A stretch of 46,612 nucleotides of DNA from an uncultured Butyricicoccus sp. GTDB lineage: Bacteria > Bacillota > Clostridia > Oscillospirales > Butyricicoccaceae. Positions 31,223 to 39,730 of this stretch are shown here, in pieces. How positions within the stretch are numbered: position 1 is the stretch's first letter; each line of letters opens with the position of its first letter. The stretch covers positions 1 through 46,612 of the forward strand of contig URFQ01000009.1 in NCBI GenBank assembly GCA_900547195.1. Reading direction: 5' to 3'. The notes below the pieces were generated by a model. The model searched no databases. It was not told the origin of the DNA and worked only from the letters and a program-made list of their open reading frames with translations. A program made the translations under genes and the position numbers.

Positions 31223-31969
31223 ATGAAAAAACCAATTCTTCTCGCGCATCGTGGTTTTTCCGGCGAATATCCGGAAAACAGCCCGCTTGCTTTCCAAATG
31301 GCGATTGAAAAAACACAGGTTGACGGCTTTGAAAGTGATGTACATATCACAAAGGATGGCCGGCTCGTTGTGTTCCATGACGCATCCGTGGAGCGGACCT
31401 CCAACGGCGCCGGCTTTATCAAGGATTACACTTATGATGAGATGTTGGAATTGGATATCGGCGCATGGAAAAGCCCGGAATTTGCAGGACAGCATATCTG
31501 GACGTTCGATGAGCTTTTAGATTTCTGCAAGGAGACCAAAATGCTGCTCAATATTGAGCTGAAAAACTATGAAGTGTTCTATGACGGACTGGAGCAGCGC
31601 GTGATTGACGCGGTCTGCGCGCGTCAGATGCAGGATCAGGTATTCGCGTCCTCTTTCAACCATATCTCCATGCAGCACTTCAAGAAGCTGTGCCCTGAAA
31701 TAGAGACCGGCCTGCTGTATGATAAACCGTATTTGGATATGGACAAGTACATCGAACGTTCCAATGCGGATAATATGCACCCGCGCTATATGCTGCTGCA
31801 ATACCAGCCGGAGCTGGTCGGCCTGTATCACAGCCGCGGCATGAAGGTCAATACCTGGACGGTGAACGATGAGGAAAATATGCGCGATATGATCGCGCGC
31901 GGCGTGGACTGCATCATTTCCAATCATCCGGATGTGCTCTGCCGGGTGGCGGATGAAGCGTGCGGATAG
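31223..31969 (+). CDS. Glycerophosphodiester phosphodiesterase
   Basis: A 248-residue TIM-barrel phosphodiesterase. It starts MKKPILLAHRGFSGEYPENS with the catalytic His-Arg-Gly (9-11). GFESDVHITKDG carries the metal-binding Glu and Asp, and VVFHDASVERTSNG carries the second catalytic His. KVNTWTVNDEENM is the C-terminal family motif. It has no signal peptide, so it is cytosolic, and hydrolyses glycerophosphodiesters to glycerol 3-phosphate and an alcohol. ATG 31223 has AGAGG upstream; the longer open frame (to 31154) would run through a terminator hairpin. Confidence 0.95.
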   Translation: MKKPILLAHRGFSGEYPENSPLAFQMAIEKTQVDGFESDVHITKDGRLVVFHDASVERTSNGAGFIKDYTYDEMLELDIGAWKSPEFAGQHIWTFDELLDFCKETKMLLNIELKNYEVFYDGLEQRVIDAVCARQMQDQVFASSFNHISMQHFKKLCPEIETGLLYDKPYLDMDKYIERSNADNMHPRYMLLQYQPELVGLYHSRGMKVNTWTVNDEENMRDMIARGVDCIISNHPDVLCRVADEACG

Positions 31970-32076
31970 GAGGCCGCCCTTAAATTCCGTATACACCTTC
32001 GCAGGCAGGGAAACGGGCAACACAACGGACGCCGCAGCCGGACACTACCGGCTCCGGCGGAATACAGAGTAAAAAT

Positions 32077-32339
32077 AGAGGCTTGCCGGTGCAAGCCTCT
32101 GAGGCTGTCGAAAAACTACGTTTTTCGAACAGCCTTCGATCGAAACCACGCTTTCGATCGAGTATTCCGGCGGCTGCGCGCGCCCTTATGGGCGCACTTG
32201 CCGTCGGTTTGTATAAAAACCCACGCACATGTCGCGAGTTTTTATGGATTTTGCCGCTAGCGGCGAAATCCTGTTTAAAGCGCGCTGCGGCGCGAAGGAC
32301 TTTTTAGACAAGCTGAGAGGCTTGCCGGTGCAAGCCTCT
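32077..32339. repeat. Hairpin-rich repeat block bounded by 24-bp direct repeats
   Basis: An identical 24-nt palindromic unit (AGAGGCTTGCCG + GTGCAAGCCTCT) occurs at 32077-32100 and 32316-32339. Between them lie further hairpins: GGCTGTCGAAAAAC/GTTTTTCGAACAGCC (32103-32134), CGATCGAAA/TTTCGATCG (32137-32160), GGCGC repeats, and GGATTTTGCCGC/GCGGCGAAATCC (about 32243-32270). The second hairpin set recurs inverted at 1-57. No coding sequence is seen in 31970-32398. It may be a non-autonomous repeat element. Confidence 0.7.
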
Positions 32340-32398
32340 ATTTGTGATGGAACGCGGCCGGGATGGACGCTTGCCCGCGAAGCATGATGTTTCGGCGC

Positions 32399-34468
32399 TC
32401 AGACAATCTGAACAGCGAGCCGCGGCCCAAGGCGGCTGAGCAGCTCGTTTGTGATGGTGCCGCACTGTTCGGCAAGGTCTTCCGCGCGGATGCATGCGCT
32501 GCCGTCCTTGCCGATCAGCGTTGCAACGTCGCCGCTGCGTACCCGCGCTAGGCCGGTCACATCCACAAACATCTGATCCATGCATACCCTTCCGACCACG
32601 GGAGCCGCCTGCCCGTGCAGCAAAACCTGCGCGCCGTATGCCGACAGGTCACGCGGCAGCCCATCCGCATAGCCGATGGCGAGCACGGCAAGGTCGGTTT
32701 CCCGCTGCGCGGTAAAGGCGCAGCCATAACCGGCATGCTCACCGGGCGGGAGACGGCGGACCGTGGCGACGCGGGCGCGCAGCGAGAGCACCGGACGCAG
32801 GTCAAGCGGGGTTACAACCGGTGCGTTGCCGCTATATACGCCGTACAGCGCGACCCCCGCGCGCGCGAAATCACACGGCTGCGCAGGAAGATTGAGCAGC
32901 CCGTAGCTGGCCTGCAAATGCAATGCGCCCGGATGGAGGCTCAGCGCGCGCAGGCGGTTCACCGCCCCAAAAAAGGCGTCCCGCTGTGCGCCCGTGTATT
33001 CGACCGCAGCCGGTTCCAGACAGTCGGAAACACAGAAATGAGAAAATACGCCGTCGATGCGCAGATTCGGCAGGGCGAATACCCGCCGAAGCGCGCCGGT
33101 ATCGAGGGAGGGAATCCCGAGCCGGTGCATGCCCGTGTCAAGGGCGAGATGGACAGGCAGCCTGCGTCCCTGCGCGGAGAGCGCCTGCGCATGCGCCTCG
33201 TCTACAATCGTCTGTGTGATGCGCCACCGGCAGAGCAGCGGCACATCCTCCGGTGCCGTATAACCGAGCACCAGGATTACGCCGCGGATTCCTGCCTTGC
33301 GCAGCACAATCGCTTCGCTGAGACATGCGACGGCAAACGCCCGCACGCCGCCCTTTTGCAGCGTGCGCGCCACCGGAACCATCCCGTGGCCGTAGGCATC
33401 CGCTTTGACCACAGCCATCAGGGAACAGCCCGGGCCGGCCTGCCGGCCGAGCACCGCTGCGTTATGCAGCAGCGCTTCGCGATTGATTTCCCGCCATGCA
33501 CGCGCGGCCGGGCGCTGCGGCAGAGGGCGCAGCGCGTACAGCGTGACCGCGCCGGCAAGGCTGAGCAGGGCGACCGCAAAAAAATGCCCGAGGCTGTTTG
33601 CAATGAGCGGCTGCTCAGCATGCAGCGCTTTGGCAGCGCCGCGCACGAGCACAATACACCAGGGATGAATCAGATAGATGAGCATGCTCAGGCTGCGTGT
33701 TTTGCGGTTCTGTCCCGCATTGGCCTGGAGGAGCAGCGAGAACAGGAACAGCATCACCAGTGGGAGCGTCAGGTACATGCTGTCGTGCCGCTGCACGCCC
33801 AACCGGTGCAGCAGGAACCCCTCCGCGGTCATCAGCATGAGCATGCTCAGAAAGCCAAACATGGATCGGCGCGGATTCCATTTTCGCCCGGCCGCGCCGA
33901 GCAGCAAAAACAGCGGCGCAAAGAAAATCCCGTTGCGGGTATAGGAAAATATGTGAAAAAGCCCGCGGTAGAATGCTTTGAAGACAGGAATTTGAGCGAT
34001 CAGGCCGTAATAGCTGTCCCCGCCCAGCCCGATCAAATATAAAACGCCGGCAAGGGAAAACGCGGTGCGGGGATGGAACCGGCTCAGCCCGCGTGCAATC
34101 CATACGCCGAGGATGACGGCGGGCAGATACCACAGATGATAGAATGTGCCGTCGAACAAAAGCTTCCGGGGCAGCTCGGAAAGCGGGAAACTTTCCGCGT
34201 ACAGGTTCAGCGGCAGATACAGCAGGATGGACGCCGCGTACAGCAGCGCGGCATGCCGCGTAAAGCGGCCGGCGCCGCGCCAATCGTCTTTTGCGAGGAA
34301 ATAGCCGCTCACCAGAAAGAAAAACGGCACGCCCACGCGCGCGAGCACACGGGTCAGCCAGAAATCGGCGTCTGCGTTCAGCGATGCCAGCGGGGAGGTA
34401 TGGATGCAGACCACAAGCAGCGCGGCAAACAGGCGGAAACCGTCAAGGGCGGCCGGGCGTTTTTTCAT
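32399..34468 (-). CDS. vanT: VanT: membrane-bound serine racemase (acyltransferase-3 domain + alanine racemase domain)
   Basis: A 689-residue two-domain protein. The N-terminal about 320 residues are an acyltransferase-3-type membrane domain with about ten spans (MKKRPAALDGFRLFAALLVV start). The C-terminal about 365 residues are an alanine racemase fold. The PLP Lys355 lies in MAVVKADAYGHG, the catalytic Tyr in HAGYGCAFTAQ, and VGRVCMDQMFVDVTG is a family motif. This architecture is specific to VanT of D-Ser type vancomycin resistance. It makes D-Ser from L-Ser for the VanG ligase. ATG 34468 overlaps the vanXY stop (ATGA). Confidence 0.95.
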   Translation of the reverse strand: MKKRPAALDGFRLFAALLVVCIHTSPLASLNADADFWLTRVLARVGVPFFFLVSGYFLAKDDWRGAGRFTRHAALLYAASILLYLPLNLYAESFPLSELPRKLLFDGTFYHLWYLPAVILGVWIARGLSRFHPRTAFSLAGVLYLIGLGGDSYYGLIAQIPVFKAFYRGLFHIFSYTRNGIFFAPLFLLLGAAGRKWNPRRSMFGFLSMLMLMTAEGFLLHRLGVQRHDSMYLTLPLVMLFLFSLLLQANAGQNRKTRSLSMLIYLIHPWCIVLVRGAAKALHAEQPLIANSLGHFFAVALLSLAGAVTLYALRPLPQRPAARAWREINREALLHNAAVLGRQAGPGCSLMAVVKADAYGHGMVPVARTLQKGGVRAFAVACLSEAIVLRKAGIRGVILVLGYTAPEDVPLLCRWRITQTIVDEAHAQALSAQGRRLPVHLALDTGMHRLGIPSLDTGALRRVFALPNLRIDGVFSHFCVSDCLEPAAVEYTGAQRDAFFGAVNRLRALSLHPGALHLQASYGLLNLPAQPCDFARAGVALYGVYSGNAPVVTPLDLRPVLSLRARVATVRRLPPGEHAGYGCAFTAQRETDLAVLAIGYADGLPRDLSAYGAQVLLHGQAAPVVGRVCMDQMFVDVTGLARVRSGDVATLIGKDGSACIRAEDLAEQCGTITNELLSRLGPRLAVQIV

Positions 34469-35208
34469 GCCGCGCACCCCCAAACGGTGACAATGAAGCC
34501 GCCCGCGTTGTCACCCGACACCTGGAAGCAGCCGTCCGGCACGTCGATCGCCGTCTCTGCACCTGAGCAGGGCACATAGGAAACGGTCACGCGGCGGCCC
34601 CTGTCCAGTGTGACCGTGCGCGGGCCCGCGCGCAGGAAATCCGGATACTCCTCCAGGCACAGGCCGTTTTCCGTGAGCAGCAGAGCGTGCGGCGCGCCGA
34701 CGTAGCGGAAATGCCATGGCTCGTGCGCAATGCCGGTCACGGCTTCGCGGCCGCGCGGATAGCGCTCAATAAAGCCGTACCGCGCCGCAAGGCGGCGGAA
34801 CGCCCCGCATACGCCGTCCGTGGGGAAGTCCGGGCGGATAAAGTCAATGTGTTCGGACGCGCGTCCAAGATCGATGGCCAGGCCGGTCTGGTGCTCGCTG
34901 CACCCGGGCAGGGCGACGTACTGCCGGGTGAAGGCTTCGCCGCTTTCGGCCATCGCGCCGTCCCAAATCCGCTGCTGCTCGGCCTGGCTGCGCCAGCCGG
35001 ATACGGGCACAATCTCTCTCGCGCCGCGGCAGGCGGCAATGCATTCCCCCAGCAGACGCGCCGCGTGCCGCGCGAGCAGGATATCCGGGTACCGCTCGTC
35101 GGCCGGACACAGCGCGGGAGGTTTTTGTTCCCGCAGCGGATAGCTGCGGTTTACCAGAATGACGGCGCCGCGATGCATGTCCGCAGCGCTGTAAAACATG
35201 GTTTTCAT
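34465..35208 (-). CDS. vanXY: VanXY-type D,D-peptidase
   Basis: A 247-residue zinc peptidase of the VanY/VanX (M15) group without a signal peptide. The zinc site is SEHQTGLAIDLG (SxHxxGxAxD) and EPWHFRYV (ExWH). The family hydrolyses D-Ala-D-Ala dipeptide and removes the last D-Ala from pentapeptide precursors. That clears normal precursors so that D-Ala-D-Ser ended ones prevail. About 55 residues after the ExWH motif form an extra C-terminal part (VTLDRGRRVTVSYV ...). GGAGGG lies before the ATG, and it overlaps vanG and vanT by 4 bp on each side. Confidence 0.93.
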   Translation of the reverse strand: MKTMFYSAADMHRGAVILVNRSYPLREQKPPALCPADERYPDILLARHAARLLGECIAACRGAREIVPVSGWRSQAEQQRIWDGAMAESGEAFTRQYVALPGCSEHQTGLAIDLGRASEHIDFIRPDFPTDGVCGAFRRLAARYGFIERYPRGREAVTGIAHEPWHFRYVGAPHALLLTENGLCLEEYPDFLRAGPRTVTLDRGRRVTVSYVPCSGAETAIDVPDGCFQVSGDNAGGFIVTVWGCAA

Positions 35209-36260
35209 GCCTGTCCCTCCAGTCCGAGCGCGATCATACGGTCGAGCAGGGCGGGAAAATCCAGCCCGATTTCCTGCATCATGCGCGGGTAGCGGCTGTG
35301 CGCGGTGAAACCCGGGATGGTGTTGACCTCATTGAACACAATGCTCCCGTCCGGGGTCAGGAACAGGTCGACACGGGCGAAGACCCGGCAGCCGAGCGCG
35401 CGGTAAACCGCCTGCGCGGCCTGCTGGATGCGCGTCTCGGCGGCGCGGTCAATGCGCGCCGGGCAATGGATGCGCGAGGTGATGAGGTTGTATTTTTCGG
35501 TGAAATCAAAGAAGCCGTGCGCCAGCTCGATTTCATCCACGCGCCCCACCGTCAGCGCATCGTTCCCGAGCACCGCGCAGCCGACCTCGAATCCCTCGAT
35601 CGTCTGCTCCAGAATTACCTGGCCGTCGTGCCGGAAGGCCTCCGCGACCGCCTCGGGCAGCGCGCGGGGGTCGGACACCTTGGCGACACCGAAGGATGAC
35701 CCGGCGCGCACCGGCTTGACAAATACCGGATAGCCGAGCCGGGCCGCCGCCCGGGCGATGGCGTCCGGCTCCGCGGTGCGGCCAAACACCGCGCTTGCGG
35801 GGACGCGCACCCCGGCCAGCTGCGCGAGCTTGTGCGCGCGGTCCTTATCCATGGCGAGCGCGCCCGCCAGCGTGCCGCAGCCGATGATGGGAATCCCGGC
35901 CAGCTCCAGAAGCCCCTGTACGGTGCCGTCCTCCCCGTTTTTGCCGTGCAGCACCGGAAAGGCCGCGTCAAACGCCAGCCGGGTGATGCAGCCGTCCAAC
36001 ACCACCAGTTCATGCCGCCCGCGGTCCGGGGACAGCATGCAGGGATGCGCCTGCGCCGGGTCGTCCGCCCAGGTATCCGTTTCCAGGCCGGCCAGCGGGC
36101 CGGTGTAATGCAGCCAGCGGCCGCCCTTCGTGATGCCGACTGGAAGCGGCACATATTTTTGCCGGTCGAGGTGCTCCAGCACCGCGCGCGCAGACTGAAG
36201 CGAGATTTCATATTCGGTTGAGCAGCCGCCGAACAGGACGGCAATGACGTGCTTTTTCAT
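35205..36260 (-). CDS. vanG: VanG-type D-alanine--D-serine ligase
   Basis: A 351-residue ATP-grasp ligase beginning MKKHVIAVLFGGCSTEYEIS; GGAGG lies 8 nt before ATG 36260. It has family motifs HGKNGEDGTVQGLLE, MDKDRAHKLAQLAGV, FVKPVRAGSSFGVAKV, the omega-loop FFDFTEKYNLITSRIHCPAR, and FNEVNTIPGFTAHSRYP. The sequence around FTEKY...TS(R/K)I and the PARI(D) segment agrees with VanG proteins rather than with house-keeping Ddl or VanA/B ligases. It makes D-Ala-D-Ser, which binds vancomycin poorly. Resistance of the host is an inference; many gut Clostridia carry silent copies. Confidence 0.93.
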   Translation of the reverse strand: MKKHVIAVLFGGCSTEYEISLQSARAVLEHLDRQKYVPLPVGITKGGRWLHYTGPLAGLETDTWADDPAQAHPCMLSPDRGRHELVVLDGCITRLAFDAAFPVLHGKNGEDGTVQGLLELAGIPIIGCGTLAGALAMDKDRAHKLAQLAGVRVPASAVFGRTAEPDAIARAAARLGYPVFVKPVRAGSSFGVAKVSDPRALPEAVAEAFRHDGQVILEQTIEGFEVGCAVLGNDALTVGRVDEIELAHGFFDFTEKYNLITSRIHCPARIDRAAETRIQQAAQAVYRALGCRVFARVDLFLTPDGSIVFNEVNTIPGFTAHSRYPRMMQEIGLDFPALLDRMIALGLEGQA

Positions 36261-36289
36261 TTCGATTCCCTCCATGTTTATCCATAAAA

Positions 36290-36333
36290 AACGCCTTGTT
36301 TCGGGCACTGTTATCGTACCAGAACAAGGCGTT
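36290..36333. terminator. Hairpin between vanS and vanG
   Basis: The arms AACGCCTTGTT and AACAAGGCGTT (36290-36300 and 36323-36333) enclose a 22-nt loop. T-runs lie on both outer sides, so it could stop transcription in both directions. In the vanG direction the loop holds TGGTACGAT, an extended -10-like box. Confidence 0.7.
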
Positions 36334-36395
36334 TTGTTTTTTTGAATTTTCTCAGGGAAACTGCACGGTTTTTTTAAAAAGTCCTTGCAAAATTC

Positions 36396-37499
36396 TTACG
36401 GCGCCGGCGCAAGCGGCAGCGTGATCGTGAAGGTAATCCGGTTTTCCGCGCTTGCGGCCGTAATTGTGCCGCCGTGCAGCTCCACGATCTCCTTTGCGAT
36501 GGCAAGGCCCAGCCCCGCGCCGCCCGAATGGGTACCGCGCGCGCTGTCCAGGCGGAAAAACTGTTCGAAAATGCGGGAAAGCTTGTCCTCCGGGATGGTT
36601 TTGCCCGGATTTTCAAAGGTGAGGACAATCGCGGCCGCATTTTGCCGGGCGCGCACCGTGACCGTGCTGCCCGGGAAGGAATAATGGCAGGCGTTGCGCA
36701 GCAGGTTGTCAAAGACGCGCGCCAGCTTGTCCGGATCGCACTCGTAGGGCAGCTTTTCGGGCAAATCGAGTGCATATTGCAGTTCTTTTTCGGCAAAGAC
36801 CGGCTCAAACTCGCTGGCCACCTGCTGGAGCATGCGGGTCAGATCGACCGGCCCGGTCTCGAGCGTCAGGTGGGACAGGTTGAAGCGTGTGATGTCGAAG
36901 AATTCATTGATGAGGTCTTCGAGCCGCTCGGCCTTTTCAAGCGCAATGCCTGTGTAGCGGGCGCGCAGCTCGGGCGAGACATGCGGTTCGTCGCGCAGCA
37001 GGGACAGATAGCCGATCACACTGGTCAGCGGGGTTTTGAGGTCGTGCGCGAGGTAGACAATCAGGTCGTTTTTGCGCTGTTCGGCCTCCCGCGCGACCAT
37101 GGCGCTGCGCAGCGCCTGCTGCCGCACAAGGTTCAGCTCGTCCTGCACGTTTTTCATGGCGCCGGGGAGGGTGATGGGGGTATCGTCCGGGGACGCAAGC
37201 TGCCCGGACGCGGCCACCAGCTCGTCAAGATAGCGCAGCGGCTTGCTGATGAAATAATAGGTGATCGCCACCCAGCCGGTCAGGATAAAAAGCCCGGTCA
37301 CAAGCAGAATATATTCCCTGCACCAGCGCAGCAGCCGGTACAGCGGGCTTTCCGGATACCAGGTGAGGCTGCGGCAAAGCGACCATGCGGCCAGGACCAG
37401 AAAGACAAAACCCGCGGCAAACCCGATCAGCGCCAGCAGGTATTGCAGCAGCAGCTGCCGGGAAAGCTGGCTGCGATAGCGCCTCTTTTGCTTATTCAA
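36396..37499 (-). CDS. vanS: VanS-type sensor histidine kinase
   Basis: A 367-residue kinase with two membrane spans (about 15-42 and 62-86) and a very short outside loop. The HAMP-like linker is followed by DHp motif LIVYLAHDLKTPLTSVIGYL (His about 152), N-box DNLLRNACHYS, G1 and G2 boxes (ENPGKTIPEDKLS, GGAGLGLAIAKEIVE). It starts with TTG at 37499 and overlaps the vanR stop by 8 bp. The short sensor loop is usual for VanS of the VanB/G groups. It is expected to phosphorylate VanR when glycopeptide is sensed. Confidence 0.92.
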   Translation of the reverse strand: MNKQKRRYRSQLSRQLLLQYLLALIGFAAGFVFLVLAAWSLCRSLTWYPESPLYRLLRWCREYILLVTGLFILTGWVAITYYFISKPLRYLDELVAASGQLASPDDTPITLPGAMKNVQDELNLVRQQALRSAMVAREAEQRKNDLIVYLAHDLKTPLTSVIGYLSLLRDEPHVSPELRARYTGIALEKAERLEDLINEFFDITRFNLSHLTLETGPVDLTRMLQQVASEFEPVFAEKELQYALDLPEKLPYECDPDKLARVFDNLLRNACHYSFPGSTVTVRARQNAAAIVLTFENPGKTIPEDKLSRIFEQFFRLDSARGTHSGGAGLGLAIAKEIVELHGGTITAASAENRITFTITLPLAPAP

Positions 37500-38187
37500 T
37501 GGTATAGCCCACCCCCCAGACGGTCTTGATAAACTTGGGCTTGCGGCTGGGTTCGTGCATCTTTTCGCGCAGCCGCGCGATGTGGGTCATCACGGTGTTG
37601 TTGCTGTCCATATATTTTTCGCCCCACACCTGCTCGAAAAGCTCCTCGCTGGACACCACGCTGCCGCGGTGGCGGCAGAGATACCACAGGATGGAAAACT
37701 CCAGCGGCGTGAGCGCAAGGTCTTCGCCGTAAAGCGTGCATTTGTGGGTGGATTTGGAGATGAAAAGCCCCTTGCGATCGTATTCGGTGATCTCGCGCGG
37801 CGCGGGCTCGCCGGGGTTGTAGCGGGTGTAGCGCCGCAGCTGGGTTTTGACGCGCGCCATCAGTTCCAGCGGGTTGAAGGGCTTGGTGATGTAATCGTCC
37901 GCGCCCAGAGTCAGCCCCATGATTTTGTCCATGTCCTCGACCTTTGCGGTCAGCATGAGGATGGGGAACAGGTGGCGCTCGCGGATTTTCTGGCACAGCG
38001 AAAACCCATCCATATCGGGCAGCATCACGTCCAGGATCGCGAGGTCGAGCGGGGTGCGCTCCACACACGCAAGCGCGTCCGCGGCATTGTAACATTTGTG
38101 GACCGTGTAGCCGTCGTTTGTGAGATAGACCTCAACGAGGTCGGCAATCGCGGTTTCATCGTCCACAATCAGGATCTGTGCTCCCAT
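37492..38187 (-). CDS. vanR: VanR-type response regulator
   Basis: A 231-residue OmpR/PhoB-family regulator. The receiver domain has DDE at 9-11, the phospho-acceptor Asp53 (LAILDVMLPDMDG), MLTAK and the Lys in YITKPFNPLEL. The winged-helix output domain includes LALTPLEFSILWYLCRHRG and TVWGVGYTIE. GGAGG lies 7 nt before the ATG, inside the end of the citrate synthase gene region (15 bp after its stop). There is no room for a separate promoter directly upstream, so vanRS may be read from the gltA promoter or from one inside gltA. Confidence 0.93.
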   Translation of the reverse strand: MGAQILIVDDETAIADLVEVYLTNDGYTVHKCYNAADALACVERTPLDLAILDVMLPDMDGFSLCQKIRERHLFPILMLTAKVEDMDKIMGLTLGADDYITKPFNPLELMARVKTQLRRYTRYNPGEPAPREITEYDRKGLFISKSTHKCTLYGEDLALTPLEFSILWYLCRHRGSVVSSEELFEQVWGEKYMDSNNTVMTHIARLREKMHEPSRKPKFIKTVWGVGYTIE

Positions 38188-38202
38188 GGCAGCCCCTCCG
38201 CT

Positions 38203-39561
38203 TCAGCGCTCTTCAAGCGGGGTATAGCTGCGGCGGTTCGGGACGGCCATATAGGCTGGACGGATGATCTTGTCCACATTGATCAGCTCTTCCAGCCGGT
38301 GGGCGCTCCAGCCGACAATGCGCGCGGTGGCGAACATGGGCGTATATAGCTCAAGCGGCAGGCCGAGCATAGAATACACAAACCCCGAATAAAAGTCCAC
38401 GTTTGCGCTCACACCCTTATAGATGCGCCGTTCTTCCGCGATGACCTTGGCGGCGAGCTGTTCCACCATCTCATAGAGCGCAAAATCGGCGTCGCGTCCC
38501 TTTTCATGGGCAAGATCGCCCACAAAGCGCTTGAAAATTGCAGCGCGCGGATCGGAAAGGGAATATACCGCGTGCCCCATGCCGTAGATCAGGCCCTTAC
38601 GGTCAAAGGCTTCCCGGTGCAGCAGTTTGCGCAGATAAGCTTCCACGGCGCCGCGGTCGGCCGGGTCGGAGACATTTTGCTTGAGGTCTTCAAACATTTG
38701 CACGACCTTGATATTTGCGCCGCCATGTTTGGGGCCTTTGAGGCTGCCCAGGGCGGCCGCCATGGCGGAATAGGTATCCGTGCCCGACGAAGTCACCACA
38801 TGGGTGGTAAACGACGAGTTATTGCCGCCGCCGTGCTCCATATGCAGCACAAGCGCGAGATCAAGCACCCGTTCTTCCAGCGGCGTATAGCGCATATCCG
38901 GCCGCAGGATGCGCAGGATGTTGCCCGCAGTAGACAGGTTGGCGGACGGGTAATGGATATACATGCTGCCGCCGCACTCATAATGGTTGTAAGCGTGATA
39001 GGAATAGGCCGCCAGCATGGGGAATACCGAAATGAGCATCAGGCACTGCCGCAGCACATTGGGCAGGCTGATGTCGTCGCAGCGCTCGTCATAGGAAGCC
39101 AGGGTAAGCACGCTGCGCGACAGGGTGTTCATCAGGTCGTGCGTGGAGGCCTTCATAACCACATCGCGCACAAAGTTGGTCGGCAGGGTGCGGCTGTTTG
39201 CCAGCAGGTTTTCAAAACAGGCCAGCGCATCGTGGCCGGGCAGTTCGCCAAACAGCAGAAGGTAGGTCGTTTCCTCAAAGCCCATGCGGTTTTCGCGGAG
39301 AAAGCCGCGCACGAGGTCGTTGACATTGTAGCCGCGGTAGTACAGCTCACCCGGGCAGGATTCTTCATGGCCGTCCACGGTTCTGCGCGAAATAATTTCC
39401 GAAATACTGGTCAGCCCCGCGACCACGCCATGGCCATCCACATCGCGCAAGCCGCGCTTGACGTCGTACTGCCGGTACAGCGCGCTGTCTATGGTGCTGT
39501 TCTGCCGGCACAGCGCCGCCAGCTCCTCCACAGCCGGCGTCACGGTAAGCATATTGTTCAT
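38203..39561 (-). CDS. gltA: Citrate synthase
   Basis: A 452-residue enzyme of the Si-citrate synthase family in its clostridial form. Markers are YYRGYNVNDLVRGFL, LVLHMEHGGGNNSS (catalytic His), LKGPKHGGANIKV, KGLIYGMGHAVYSLSDPRA (second His) and NVDFYSGFVYSMLGLP (catalytic Asp). It condenses oxaloacetate and acetyl-CoA to citrate. ATG 39561 has AGGAGG 7 nt upstream. No citrate-cycle partner gene is nearby; the close link to vanRS is unusual. Confidence 0.95.
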   Translation of the reverse strand: MNNMLTVTPAVEELAALCRQNSTIDSALYRQYDVKRGLRDVDGHGVVAGLTSISEIISRRTVDGHEESCPGELYYRGYNVNDLVRGFLRENRMGFEETTYLLLFGELPGHDALACFENLLANSRTLPTNFVRDVVMKASTHDLMNTLSRSVLTLASYDERCDDISLPNVLRQCLMLISVFPMLAAYSYHAYNHYECGGSMYIHYPSANLSTAGNILRILRPDMRYTPLEERVLDLALVLHMEHGGGNNSSFTTHVVTSSGTDTYSAMAAALGSLKGPKHGGANIKVVQMFEDLKQNVSDPADRGAVEAYLRKLLHREAFDRKGLIYGMGHAVYSLSDPRAAIFKRFVGDLAHEKGRDADFALYEMVEQLAAKVIAEERRIYKGVSANVDFYSGFVYSMLGLPLELYTPMFATARIVGWSAHRLEELINVDKIIRPAYMAVPNRRSYTPLEER

Positions 39562-39690
39562 CCATGTCCCTCCTGACAAAATCATCTTTCAAAGCATCAA
39601 TCGTTCTCTTTATTTTAACAGGAAAATCCGGTGGTTTCCATACCGGTTTTGTGGAGAACGATTGAACAGTTTGTAAATTTTCGCCGAACG

Positions 39691-39723
39691 AAAAACACGC
39701 TTCCCGGTGGAAAGCGTGTTTTT
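39691..39723 (-). terminator. Terminator of the DUF4230 gene
   Basis: The arms AAAAACACGCTT and AAGCGTGTTTTT separate the DUF4230 stop from the gltA promoter region. In the minus direction the stem ends in TTTTT. Confidence 0.75.
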
Positions 39724-39730
39724 GGGGCGG

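Noticed and set aside
32615..34042. Plus-strand frame of 475 codons
   Set aside because: It is antisense to vanT in GC-rich DNA, with an Arg/Gln-rich product and no motifs.
35205..36260. House-keeping D-Ala-D-Ala ligase (Ddl)
   Set aside because: Its omega-loop and flanks match VanG, and it is overlapped by vanXY and followed by vanT, which only make sense for D-Ala-D-Ser.
36474..37529. Plus-strand frame of 351 codons
   Set aside because: It is antisense to vanS, which carries all kinase boxes.
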